A stretch of DNA of 64,000 bases from contig JADFAD010000002.1 in assembly GCA_015665455.1 (NCBI GenBank), positions 186,001 through 250,000 of the forward strand. The letters are read 5' to 3'. Positions 18,782 through 28,100 of the stretch are shown here, piece after piece. A program made the position numbers and the translations under genes. Numbering within the stretch: the stretch's first letter is position 1; each line of letters begins with the position of its first letter. The notes beneath the pieces are model-generated. The model worked only from the letters and a program-made list of their open reading frames with translations, was not told the origin of the DNA and did not search any database. This DNA is from Oceanospirillaceae bacterium (GTDB lineage: Bacteria > Pseudomonadota > Gammaproteobacteria > Pseudomonadales > Litoribrevibacteraceae).

Positions 18782-18960
18782 TTAAACCCGTATTAATTGA
18801 TGTTCACTGGATGAAAGCACACTATAACGACATGAACATATGTTGGTATAAATAATATAAGTAATCTTATTTATATATTGTTATCCCCTCCTCAAGGGAC
18901 AACATAATCATCTATTAGGTAAACACTAACACCTACTCGAAACTAGATAATGCAGCAGTA

Positions 18961-19021
18961 GTAGCCAGACACTAAGCAAAAAAATACAGACCTCATTGTT
19001 CCTATGTAACTAGACACTAAG
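18961..19021 (+). repeat. pair of 16-bp direct repeats upstream of the Gp2-like gene
   Basis: GTAGCCAGACACTAAG (18961-18976) and GTAACTAGACACTAAG (19006-19021) match at 14 of 16 positions and are 45 bp apart. A weaker copy (GTAAACACTAAC) starts at 18919. TGTTCC and GGAACA also flank the second copy as an inverted repeat. They end 12 bases before the start codon, where a replication or regulatory protein could bind. Confidence 0.55.
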
Positions 19022-19032
19022 GAACAGGTTAA

Positions 19033-19686
19033 ATGAAAATTTCAAATTCCAGCACGCACCTAATACTTCACTATGAAGCAACCTATCTTGAACTCCCAGT
19101 CCAGAATCAATTTTCCCCACTAATTACTCAGTACATGGATGGTATTCTTGAGGTGTTACACAAGGCAGTACTAGAGCATCCAAGAACCTATTGTTTAAGA
19201 GTAGACTTAAAATACCCACTGGGTATCAGTTTTGATAACAGTAATGTGATGTCTAGATTTATTGAGTCACTAAAATCTCAAATTAATGCTGATTTAAATC
19301 AAAAAGAAAGAGAGGGGACGCGAATCTACCCTTGTAGCGTTAGATATGTATGGGTTAGAGAGAAAGACAGCAGTATTAATCATCATTACCATGTTTTACT
19401 TTTGTTCAATAAAGATACCTATCATACGCTTGGAAACCTAAAAGCAAGTGATGGTAACTTGGGCGCAAGGGTTAGGAAGGCTTGGGCTAGCGCACTAGGC
19501 CTTCCTATAGAAAACTCAATAGGCGGTGTTCACTTCCCCAAGAATTGTGGCTATTACTTACACTGGAATTTACCAACCTTTAAAATGGAGTTGAAAGCTG
19601 TCTTTCGTCGAGTAAGTTATTTAACCAAGTTGAGAACCAAAGACTTTAGTGACGGGAAACGTAATTTTGGCTGTAGCTGTAAATAG
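19033..19686 (+). CDS. inovirus Gp2-family / YagK-YfjJ-like protein
   Basis: The 217-residue protein has the features of the YagK/YfjJ C-terminal family: an N-terminal YCLRVDLKYPLG strand, a central YVWVREKDSSINHHYHVLLLFNKD in which histidines lie on a strand, and a C-terminal NCGYYLHWN followed by FRRVSYLTKLRTKDFSDG. The family is common in enterobacterial and vibrio islands and is named for inovirus Gp2; the histidine strand recalls rolling-circle replication proteins, but no activity is proven. Repeats lie just upstream. It is convergent with the small recombinase gene. Confidence 0.75.
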   Translation: MKISNSSTHLILHYEATYLELPVQNQFSPLITQYMDGILEVLHKAVLEHPRTYCLRVDLKYPLGISFDNSNVMSRFIESLKSQINADLNQKEREGTRIYPCSVRYVWVREKDSSINHHYHVLLLFNKDTYHTLGNLKASDGNLGARVRKAWASALGLPIENSIGGVHFPKNCGYYLHWNLPTFKMELKAVFRRVSYLTKLRTKDFSDGKRNFGCSCK

Positions 19687-19737
19687 CCATAACGACCGTT
19701 TTTAAACATAATGTATATCTCAAAAAAAATGGGGTAG

Positions 19738-19758
19738 AGAGGGCTGTGATGGCCCTCT
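19738..19758. terminator. hairpin between convergent genes
   Basis: AGAGGGC and GCCCTCT form a 7-bp stem with a 7-base loop, followed by TGTTTAT. It lies between the Gp2-like gene and the convergent recombinase. Confidence 0.6.
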
Positions 19759-19773
19759 GTTTATACCCTAATT

Positions 19774-20334
19774 TCAGATCTCCAATTCAACAAAATCCTT
19801 ATCAACGTCTTCCTGAGTTATCCCTATGTACCTTAGAGTTACCCCCTCTGAAGAATGCCTAAGCATTTTCATCACTCGGGCAATATCTTTGGTATTTTGA
19901 TAGAGATGGTAGCCTCTGGTTTTTCTCATGGAGTGTGTTCCAAGTTTCAAGTTCAACTCCTGACCCACTTCAGCAAAAGCTCGTGTAACGTATCGACGAG
20001 AAATCGGATGAGCAACTCGATTAATGGCCTGTCGGTTTCGGAATGACTGAAAGAGGTATTCATGGTTAGGATGCTCTTGTTGTATTCGTTTGATCCGCTC
20101 CTGTGTTTTAAGGTTAAGTGGGATATTGGCTGTTTTACCTGTCTTGCCTTCTTTCAGGATTAAACGGTCTTCCTGAATGTCACAAAACCGGATAGCAAGA
20201 AGATCTGATATTCGAAGTGCCAGATTTAAACCAACATGCCAAACGTCAGACACTTGCTTACTGAACCGTCTTTCCAGAAGATGACCGATCAACCGAATCG
20301 TATCTAGATCTTTCACTGCCTGTACTTCAGACAT
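19774..20334 (-). CDS. minimal tyrosine recombinase (catalytic domain only)
   Basis: The 186-residue protein matches the catalytic half of tyrosine recombinases. The first arginine is in LALRISDLL, the lysine on the beta-turn is in KEGKTGKTANIPL, H-x-x-R is in HSMRKTRG, the second histidine is in LRHSSEGVTLRYIG, and the nucleophile tyrosine is the Y of that segment. There is no N-terminal core-binding or arm-binding domain, so it is far shorter than the 400-residue integrase of this island. Short recombinases of this kind occur near radC in other islands, but their role is unclear. Intact rather than truncated in sequence, because an ATG opens it and no upstream frame continues. Confidence 0.85.
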   Translation of the reverse strand: MSEVQAVKDLDTIRLIGHLLERRFSKQVSDVWHVGLNLALRISDLLAIRFCDIQEDRLILKEGKTGKTANIPLNLKTQERIKRIQQEHPNHEYLFQSFRNRQAINRVAHPISRRYVTRAFAEVGQELNLKLGTHSMRKTRGYHLYQNTKDIARVMKMLRHSSEGVTLRYIGITQEDVDKDFVELEI

Positions 20335-20532
20335 GGCTTAATTCCTTATTTAATCAGAGGCACCGAATTGAGTACTTCAAACACAACATAGACAAAGAAG
20401 CCCCGTTTCATGAGGCATCCAAAGTTCCCAAACTTATAAATTGAGAACTTAAGCCATATTTATACTTTTGAAGTGAATCAATAGTGATCTGAGAATGAAT
20501 TAAATGAGTTTTTGAATGACAGAAGTAGATAG

Positions 20533-21009
20533 CTAAAGAAGATCTCGTTCAGCAAGAGATACTGAGTCCTTACCAACGACAATGTGATCAAGCACTCTGA
20601 CATCTATCAACTTCAACGCTTCATCCAAATGCTTCGTAATTTGAATATCTGCCCGAGATGGCTCTGCAATCCCTGATGGATGGTTATGGGCAAAAACAAC
20701 AGCTGAAGCCTGAGACTCCAGCACTACCTTAACAACTTCTCTCGGATACACACTGGCCGCATTGATCGTACCGAAAAATAACTCTCTGTAAGCAATAAGT
20801 TGATGTTGGTTATCCAGCAACATCACACTAAACACTTCACGATCATACTGATTAAGTTTAAAGCGTAAAAAGTCTTTTGTGGCATTAGGGCTTTGAAACA
20901 CATCCCCACGCATGTACTGTTTCTGAATGATCTCTGCCGCCCGCTCCAAGACTTGATACTCTGTCACTGGCTGATTGAACAAGTACATATTAGTTATTTG
21001 ATTACGCAT
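20533..21009 (-). CDS. radC: RadC-family JAB-domain protein
   Basis: The 158-residue protein has the JAMM metalloprotease-like core: the glutamate in YRELFFGTI, the paired histidines and proline in VFAHNHPSG, and the distal aspartate in RADIQI. The N-terminal helix-hairpin-helix of chromosomal RadC is missing, as in the short versions carried by many islands and prophages. Despite its name, its cellular role is unknown. A second, broken copy lies at 23294-23497, and its N-terminal half (SYDREV) matches the QYDREV of this one. It shares a long divergent intergenic region with the AHH-toxin gene. Confidence 0.88.
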   Translation of the reverse strand: MRNQITNMYLFNQPVTEYQVLERAAEIIQKQYMRGDVFQSPNATKDFLRFKLNQYDREVFSVMLLDNQHQLIAYRELFFGTINAASVYPREVVKVVLESQASAVVFAHNHPSGIAEPSRADIQITKHLDEALKLIDVRVLDHIVVGKDSVSLAERDLL

Positions 21010-21407
21010 AATATCACTCCTTATTTGTCTATGTGCTTTATGCGTATTGGTAATATGTGTTTGAAAACTTTTGGAATCGAGTTTTGAGATGATCGGAGCA
21101 GTTAGTTTTTACATGACTCCGAAATTTCATGAACTTAACTTCACAACTAATATCATGACATTACCAGCAGCCATAGAACCCTAGAGATTCTTTTACTTTT
21201 TAAAATAGTTTCAATAAACGTAAAGCAGCCTGGAATTTGTATTTCTCAATAATCTCTATCATTACACACTGTATTAAATGTCGCTTAATTTCTAAGTGAT
21301 CGAGTTTCTTATATTTTAGTGACCTAAGTACAATTCTTATTTTAGTTTTCACTTTATGATGCTATTCCTTGTAACTGAGTGTAATCAATCTATCAAGGAA
21401 GATAATT
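21010..21407. other. non-coding divergent region upstream of the toxin gene
   Basis: No gene is visible in about 400 bases. It must carry the radC promoter on one strand and the toxin promoter on the other. A TATGAT lies at 21355-21360, and AAGGA lies just before the toxin ATG. No clear -35 was found. Confidence 0.5.
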
Positions 21408-22166
21408 ATGAACACAGCGTATATTCCTCTAATCACACCATCTCGACCGGATAATCCTACACCTTTAGAGCTTGCTATTTACCTATATGAGAAATCTTGT
21501 GCATCTTTTCATAACAACAAAAACGCCATTGCACCTAAGAATGAAACACAACAACAATTAAATAAAAGGATTGAAGCAAGGGATCAGGATTGGAAGCATT
21601 TGCAACTACGGAAAATATCAATCAGTGCTCAAGCCAAACTTGAAGAGGGCTTAGCTGAGTATCGAGCCGAGTCTATGAGCAAAAGCAAAATAGAACTTCA
21701 ATTAGAAAAACATCATCCAACAGACAAACTTGTTGATAATTTAGAAGCTATAGGTGAAGTAAAGCCGTCAGTCAAACATGAGCCACATCATATTGTCATG
21801 GGTAAAGGACAATACTTAATCTCTGAGATGATGCGTTCTCGGCTTGCACTACACTCATACGGAATAGGAATTAATGATTCAATTAATGGTGTTTGGCTTG
21901 CTAACTATAAAAAAGATTCAGAAGAATGGAGAATACCTGAGTCATCAAAAGAAGACCCTCGACACTGGGCAACACCTGATTCACCAACCCATCGGCCAAT
22001 GCACGGTAAAAATTACGAATTATGGATTACCCGAACACTTAGGTTGAATCTATCTGAAAAAGTTTTTATGACACACCTAAGAAACATAAAACTTAAACTA
22101 AGATCTGGCTCGTTTCCAAAAGAGATACTTCAATCGTTCGATCCCTCTTGGAGTGGCAAGGCATGA
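21408..22166 (+). CDS. stand-alone AHH-nuclease toxin
   Basis: The C-terminal half of this 252-residue protein matches the AHH nuclease fold of polymorphic toxins: paired histidines H127-H128 (HEPHHIVMG), the NGVWL segment at 160-164, and histidines 195 and 199 with Tyr203 in THRPMHGKNYELW. The family cuts DNA or RNA in target cells. Most members are the C-terminal tip of very large secreted proteins with RHS, PAAR or LXG regions. Here residues 1-120 are a short helical region with no signal peptide or trafficking domain. The stop overlaps the next gene's start by four bases, and that gene resembles an Imm11 immunity protein. Nuclease function is inferred from motifs. Confidence 0.75.
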   Translation: MNTAYIPLITPSRPDNPTPLELAIYLYEKSCASFHNNKNAIAPKNETQQQLNKRIEARDQDWKHLQLRKISISAQAKLEEGLAEYRAESMSKSKIELQLEKHHPTDKLVDNLEAIGEVKPSVKHEPHHIVMGKGQYLISEMMRSRLALHSYGIGINDSINGVWLANYKKDSEEWRIPESSKEDPRHWATPDSPTHRPMHGKNYELWITRTLRLNLSEKVFMTHLRNIKLKLRSGSFPKEILQSFDPSWSGKA

Positions 22167-22732
22167 CTTATCAACTTAAAAATATTGATGAAGAGTTCAA
22201 AACCTTGGCCCTGGATCCGATGGAGTTACTTGAGCAACTTGGAACCGAAGATGCCCTTGATGTGTTCTTAAGGCAACCAACCACAAACGACTCACTGCTA
22301 CCTATTTGGAAAAACATTCACAGTACTATGAGGGCAATGTTTGATAGTGCCCTTACACAACCAGATGTATCTCTCTGGAATTTTTTATATTTATTGATTA
22401 ATGAAAAAGCATATTCAATCTTAAAGGACCATATCAGTCCCTATGGTGAATTCCTCCCAATCACCGTGGATGGAAAGAAAATGTTTATTTTTAATTGCTT
22501 AGACTATGCCAAAGAAGACCAAGATCAGTGTCTTAGAGAGTATATTGATGGCATAGAGTGTGGATTAAAATTATTAACGTTTGATACTACAGATACGAAG
22601 GACAAACTCTTGTTTAAATCTAAACTAGAAGGGGGGTCATTATTATTTGCTTCCGATCACTTTAAGCAAATCTGCGAAAGGCATGAACTAAAGGGCCTAC
22701 GCTATGATGAAGACCTATTAAGCATTTTTTAA
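22163..22732 (+). CDS. Imm11-like immunity protein
   Basis: The 189-residue acidic protein starts at an ATG that overlaps the toxin stop (ATGA). The frame extends 15 bases further up, but only to a TTG. The C-terminus GGSLLFASDHFKQICERHELKGLRYDED follows the pattern of Imm11/DUF1629 immunity proteins, which end in a strand, a helix and a GLRF-like strand. Immunity proteins bind and block the cognate nuclease in the producing cell. Placement directly after the AHH gene, with translational coupling, supports the pairing. The family match is by eye. Confidence 0.65.
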   Translation: MTYQLKNIDEEFKTLALDPMELLEQLGTEDALDVFLRQPTTNDSLLPIWKNIHSTMRAMFDSALTQPDVSLWNFLYLLINEKAYSILKDHISPYGEFLPITVDGKKMFIFNCLDYAKEDQDQCLREYIDGIECGLKLLTFDTTDTKDKLLFKSKLEGGSLLFASDHFKQICERHELKGLRYDEDLLSIF

Positions 22733-22958
22733 TGCTTATTCTGACCTAAGGAACCAACTTCTTTTTGCCTTAAAACATAGATAAACGTCAAAAAAGTGAA
22801 TCAATGAGAAAGCTAGTGTAACCCGAAAACCTGTCCGAATTAAAACGAAGACGGTGCCTGGAAACACTAAAAGATGTATTTATGGGCTGAAAGGGCGAAG
22901 GGAAATAATAATCTACATACTTCACCTATCTCATGAACGAAACTATGAGGACAAGTTC

Positions 22959-23156
22959 ATGAGATTAATAAGACTAAAAGAAGTAATTCAGATGACAGGG
23001 TTAGCAAGAGCCACTATCTACAAATACATGGCATCTGGAAGCTTTCCTCCAAGCGTCAGTCTTGGCCCTAAGCTCGTTGCTTGGGTTGAAGAAGAAATTG
23101 AAGAGTGGATTTCAACCCGAATATCAGAAAGAGATTTTAATAAGATTGAATGTTGA
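22959..23156 (+). CDS. AlpA-family DNA-binding regulator
   Basis: The 65-residue protein reads MRLIRLKEVIQMTGLARATIYKYM and then GSFPPSVSLGPKLVAWVEEEIEEWI, the standard AlpA layout of a MerR-type HTH and a wing. AlpA proteins activate excision or integrase genes of islands and some serve as directionality factors. A longer reading from 22854 is possible, but AGG eight bases before 22959 and the conserved start fix this one. It lies 226 bases after the immunity gene on the same strand. Confidence 0.85.
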   Translation: MRLIRLKEVIQMTGLARATIYKYMASGSFPPSVSLGPKLVAWVEEEIEEWISTRISERDFNKIEC

Positions 23157-23240
23157 GCCGAAAGGCTCTTCCACTAGACCAGTACATGCTCCCTTTTAAA
23201 CTTGAAGTTAAACTTCAATACAACCCGAAGCCTAGCTTCG
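23155..23240. repeat. cluster of three short hairpins after the first AlpA gene
   Basis: GAGCC-GAAA-GGCTC at 23155-23169, TTGAAGT-TAA-ACTTCAA at 23202-23218 and CGAAGC-CTA-GCTTCG at 23226-23240 are three independent short perfect hairpins within 86 bases. None has a good T tract. Confidence 0.5.
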
Positions 23241-23293
23241 TTCTTTAGCAACTGCTATCTACATAGCATAACAACACTGTAACTTTATGTGTG

Positions 23294-23497
23294 TCATGAA
23301 ATGAGTACTTCACGGTCATACGAACCAAGCTTTAGCTGTAGATACTCTTTCACGTTCTCTGGGTTAGTGAAGGTTCCTTCACGCTTGTACTTTTGTGCGA
23401 GCGCTTCAGCTGCGTGTTCTAGCAGCTCATTGAGGCTAGAGGTTTGGTGAGCTGGATATTGGTTATTAGTTGGAATGGTTGGTCGAGATGTACGCAT
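23294..23497 (-). pseudogene. truncated radC remnant
   Basis: The 67-codon frame carries only the N-terminal part of an island-type RadC: LNELLEHAAEALAQKYKREGTFTNPENVKEYLQLKLGSYDREV, ending with LIS and a stop where the intact copy at 20533-21009 goes on into the JAB domain. No HxHP motif follows on this strand. So it is a deletion-truncated copy rather than a new gene. It keeps a start codon upstream that lies next to the second AlpA gene in divergent orientation, repeating the layout of the first radC. Confidence 0.7.
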
Positions 23498-23678
23498 AGG
23501 GACCTTCTATATCTGTGAATTCAGTTTTATCAACTGGGCTATGCGTAGTGATGAAATATATCTGAAAGGATTTTGAATACGGGTTATCGGGAGAGGAGCG
23601 GTAAGACAGGTGGAATCTAGGTAAAAAAATAATGGCGAGTCCTTGGTATGAACGAGCTAATACACAAGGATTACTATC

Positions 23679-23903
23679 ATGGGATACTCACAACAGCATG
23701 AACTGAATAAAGCGCCGCTGAGATTTTTAAAACTACAGCAAGTCATGGACAAAACAACATTGTGCCGCAGTAGTATCTACCTCTTAATCAAAGCTGGCGA
23801 CTTTCCTAAGAACGTTACGGTCATGGGCAAGCACAAAGCTTGGTTAGAAAGTGAGATTGACGATTTGATGATGGAGAAGATGCAAGCATCTGAGTTAGAT
23901 TAA
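23679..23903 (+). CDS. second AlpA-family DNA-binding regulator
   Basis: The 74-residue protein has the AlpA pattern: LRFLKLQQVMDKTTLCRSSIYLLIKAGDFPKNV followed by GKHKAWLESEIDDLMMEK. AAGGA precedes the ATG by seven bases. It is a paralogue of the regulator at 22959, similar in layout but divergent in sequence. It is 124 bases upstream of the small HTH gene that leads the defence block and could control it or the island's excision; I cannot tell which. Confidence 0.82.
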   Translation: MGYSQQHELNKAPLRFLKLQQVMDKTTLCRSSIYLLIKAGDFPKNVTVMGKHKAWLESEIDDLMMEKMQASELD

Positions 23904-24027
23904 GATTCAAAACCGAACATATAAAACAAGAGTCACATAAACACACGTCAACGTATTGTTACCTCCTCAATTTTCCCATATTCTCTCTATTAAGTACTAA
24001 AAATGACATAGCAGAGAGCACAACCAG

Positions 24028-24204
24028 ATGGTTGACCAAATCCTTACACTTAAAGAAGTAGCGGCTTATCTAAAGTTAGCCGAGAAAACAGCATACAGAT
24101 TAGCAAGCGAAGGCAAGCTACCAGGCTTCAAGGTTGGTGGCTCATGGCGCTTTAAGCGAGAAGATTTAGAAGCTTGGATAGAAAAGCAAAAGGATAATGG
24201 ATGA
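24028..24204 (+). CDS. MerR-like helix-turn-helix (excisionase-type) protein
   Basis: This short gene of 58 residues reads MVDQILTLKEVAAYLKLAEKTAYRLASEGKLPGFKVGGSWRF and ends REDLEAWIEKQKDNG. It is the compact excisionase/MerR-like HTH domain with the GSWRF wing. Its TGA overlaps the ATG of the mrr-like gene (ATGA at 24201-24204), so the two are translationally coupled. Such small HTH proteins sit at the head of other defence operons as regulators, or act as excisionases. Regulation of the restriction genes is the simpler reading here. Confidence 0.85.
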   Translation: MVDQILTLKEVAAYLKLAEKTAYRLASEGKLPGFKVGGSWRFKREDLEAWIEKQKDNG

Positions 24205-25133
24205 TCCCCAATTACCAAGAGTTTATGCGCCCATTCCTTGAAGTGGCAAAGTCAGCCAATGGGAAAGAGGTAAAGCTTAGGGATGTGATTAATCAGTTAG
24301 CACAACGGTTCAATCTGTCAGAAGAAGAGCGAGAAGAGCGATTGCCTAGTGGTAAACAAACCATTCTAGATAACCGTATTGGCTGGGCTCGCACATACCT
24401 CACTAAAGCAGGTTTGCTTGAAGCCACTAAGCGGGCGCACTTCATTATTACAGATAGAGGTATTCAAGCGCTGCAAGATAAAGATGCGGTTATCAATAAT
24501 CAGTACTTAAAGCAGTTTGATGAGTTTGTTGCGTTCAAAGAGCAGAAAAATGACTCTTTAAGTTCGCAAACAGCCTCTACTGAAGTAATTGAAGATACAG
24601 TAGATGAAACCACTCCAGATGAAGTGTTAAGAGCTGCGTATAAACAAATAAATGACGCCTTGGCCTCAGATATCTTATCCCGAACCCGTAAAGTATCCCC
24701 AGCTTTCTTTGAGCAATTACTTATCGATCTGCTACTAGCAATGGGCTATGGGGGCAGCGATGAGGGAATGGCCCATACGCTTGGGAAGAGCGGTGATAAC
24801 GGAGTTGATGGCGTGATTAATCAAGACCCACTTGGCGTTGATCAGGTTTACATTCAAGCCAAGCGTTATGCTGATGGCAATAACGTTGGCGCTGGTGAAA
24901 TCCGAGACTTCTTTGGTGCACTCAATCTGAAGAAGGCACAGAAAGGGATTTTTATTACGACTTCAGAATTTACCTCATCAGCGACTCAAACAGCCAAAGA
25001 CCTTGGTATGCGTATAGTGCTTATTAACGGTAAAGAGTTAGCAAAACTGATGCTGCGCTACAACATTGGTAGCCGAGATGAGCAAGTTCTAAAGCTCAAG
25101 AAAATTGATGAAGAGTTCTTCGAAGGATACTAA
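24201..25133 (+). CDS. mrr: Mrr-type restriction endonuclease
   Basis: The 310-residue protein has the Mrr N-terminal winged-helix domain (MIPNYQEFMRPFLEVAK and DNRIGWARTYLTKAGLLEATKRAHFIITDRG) and a C-terminal PD-(D/E)xK nuclease (SPAFFEQLLIDLLLAMGYGGS, then GDNGVDGVINQDPLG and VYIQAKRYA). The catalytic D of DGVI and Q-x-K of IQAK lie as in family members. Mrr-type enzymes cut DNA carrying certain methylated bases. It overlaps the small HTH gene upstream and stands nine bases before hsdR with AAGGAAAGG between them, so it belongs to the same operon. Its relation to the adjacent methylase is discussed in the findings. Confidence 0.93.
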   Translation: MIPNYQEFMRPFLEVAKSANGKEVKLRDVINQLAQRFNLSEEEREERLPSGKQTILDNRIGWARTYLTKAGLLEATKRAHFIITDRGIQALQDKDAVINNQYLKQFDEFVAFKEQKNDSLSSQTASTEVIEDTVDETTPDEVLRAAYKQINDALASDILSRTRKVSPAFFEQLLIDLLLAMGYGGSDEGMAHTLGKSGDNGVDGVINQDPLGVDQVYIQAKRYADGNNVGAGEIRDFFGALNLKKAQKGIFITTSEFTSSATQTAKDLGMRIVLINGKELAKLMLRYNIGSRDEQVLKLKKIDEEFFEGY

Positions 25134-25142
25134 GGAAAGGTT

Positions 25143-28100
25143 ATGGAACAAGTAAGTAATTTCGATTTTTTAAAAAAACATCAAGATTGGTTATTTAAAT
25201 TGGCCGAAAGTGCTGAACTCAACTTTTCTTCCGATCCTAATACTTCGCTTATAAAGATACGACAACTAGGTGAGGCTATAGCGCAATCAATCGCTGCTCG
25301 TATAGGTGTTGAGGCAGGTGGTAACGTAAAACAAGTCGACCTTCTTCGAGACCTCGATTACAACTTACGTTTAGATGATAACGTTCGAGATGCTTTTCAC
25401 ACAATTCGAAAGCTAGGTAACACCGCCACCCATAATTTTGACAGTACTAGTCACCGTGATGCGTTAAAAGCAATAATGGTCGGGCATGCCTTGTCAATGT
25501 GGTTCCATATAACTTTTGGTGGCAATGCAGCCAAAGGTTTTAAGATAAAGAAATTTGTAAAACCACAAGATCCTTCAGAATATGTACGTTTGCTAGAAGA
25601 ACAAGTAGAACAACTAAAAACAGAATCTCAACGTAGCTCTGAACGTATAAAAACAGCCGAAGAACTGAGACACATTGAGTCTGAAAAGGCCGTTGCTGAG
25701 CGAGAGCGTGCTGAGCAAATGGCCGAAGATAAAGCCGTGTGGGAGCAAATAGCGCTAGAAAATGAAAAAGAAGCCGCACAGTACAAATCGGCAGCAGAGG
25801 CTGCAAATAAAGAATACATAAAATCATTCCAAGCTAAACCGAAAGAAGAACAAGCCGCAGAACTTAAACGTATTGAAAAATCTCTATTTGAGATGGATGA
25901 AGCGGAAACTCGTGTCATCATAGATCAACAACTAGTTGATGCTGGTTGGGAAGCCGATACTGTAAATATCAGGCATGCTGACAGAATTGTTAATGGAAAA
26001 AGAGTCCCCGGTTCCAAACCAGAGCCAAATAAAAACAAAGCAATCTCTGAATGGCCAACAGCATCAGGTCCAGCCGACTATGCACTATTTATCGGTATGA
26101 CTCTCGTAGGGGTTATCGAAGCAAAGAAGAATGCTAAAAATGTCTACGGCGCTATCGACCAAGCGAAGCGTTATGCAACAGGGATTGAAGACCTACCAGC
26201 AGATGTAGAAGTCACACAACACGGTGAATTTAATGCCCCCCTTACTTTTGCCACTAATGGCCGGGCTTACTTAAAGCAATTAGAGCAAGAAAGTGGTATC
26301 TGGTTTTTAGATGTGCGTGACAAGTCTAACCGCCGTAAAGCACTCAAAGGTTGGTATTCCCCACAAGAAATTAAAACCTATTTACGTCAAACACCTCAAC
26401 AAGCAAATGCTGAACTCGATGACATGGGATTTGATTACGAGTTAAAACTTCGTGATTACCAGAAAAAAGCGATTCTAAATGTTGAGAAGTCTATTAAAGA
26501 TGGCAAAGAAAGAGCAATGGTTGCTATGGCAACGGGTACAGGTAAAACTAAAACCTGTATAGCGCTTGTTTACCGCTTACTAAAAGCCGAAAGATTTCGC
26601 CGCATCCTATTTCTCGTTGACCGAAGTGCATTAGGTGAGCAAGCGACTGTCGATTTTGGTGAAGTGAAAATGGAAAGCATTACTAACTCCTTTGCTGATA
26701 CATTTGAAGTATTGGGCATTGAGCCAGATAAATCAGCGGTACCATTTCCAGAAGATGATACGAAAGTTCACATAGCGACCGTTCAAGGATTGGTAAAGCG
26801 TATTATGTACCCATCAGATAATGGCGCTAAGCCGGGTGTAGGGCAGTATGACTGTATTGTTGTAGATGAGTGCCATAGAGGCTATTTACTTGACCGAGAA
26901 CTCAGTGAAACTGAAGTTAAGTTCCGCGATCAAAAAGACTATATGTCAAAATATCGAGCCGTAATTGAATATTTTGATGCATTCAAAGTTGGATTAACGG
27001 CAACCCCAGCACTACACACGAAAGATATCTTTGGTGATCCTGTTTTTACTTACACATATACAGAAGCCGTTATCGATGGGCACTTAGTGGACCATCTTCC
27101 ACCAACACGAATCCATACCAAGCTCAATACGGATGGGATTAAATATCAGGTTAACGAAGAAGTTCAAGTGTATGACCCTCAAACTCATCAACTTGACTTA
27201 ATCAATACACCTGATGAATTAAACTTTGATGTTGCACAGTTTAACCGTAAGGTCATAGCACCTGAGTTTACGAAAGAAATATGTCGCTGGTTGATCGAAA
27301 GTGATTCTTTAAATCCATATTCTCAAGAGAAATCCTTAATATTTTGTGTTACCGATAAACACGCAGATGACGTAGTTGAAGCGTTGAAAGAAGCGTGTGA
27401 CAACTATTTAGGTGAGGTTGATGATGATGCTATTCAAAAAATCACAGGTGCATCAGACAAACCACTCGAAAAAATCCGTCGATACAAAAACGATAGGCTC
27501 CCTAACATAGCGGTTACAGTAGATTTGCTCACAACAGGGGTCGATGTCCCACGTATATGTAATCTAGTATTTTTACGCAGAGTGAACAGCCGAATCTTGT
27601 TTGAACAAATGCTTGGCCGTGCAACTCGTCGTTGTGATGAGATTTCTAAAGAACGTTTTCGTATTTTTGATGCTGTAGATATCTACAGGCAGCTTGAAAA
27701 AGTTAACAGCATGAAACCCGTTGTTACCAAGGTTGATATTACCTTTACTGAACTTGAAAGTGAGATAAAAGACAGCCCAGATCCTAAATTGCAGCAACTC
27801 GCTAAAGATCAGTTTCTTGCCAAACTTCAAAGTAAAAAGAATTACCTTTCACATAGCCAGCACTCAGATTTTGAACGCATAGTTGGTAAGCCTCCTCAAA
27901 AATTTGCACAAGAATTGAAAAAAATGAAAGTGCAAGACGTTGCAGACTGGTTTGTTAAAAACCCTGGTTTAGGTGAGCTGCTTGATATGAAAGTAAAAGG
28001 CACTGGTGGTAACAATAAAGTGGTTATTTCCACTCACGGCGATAAAGTTACAGGCACCTCAACGGGTTACGGTAGTGGTCAAAAACCTGAAGACTATCTG

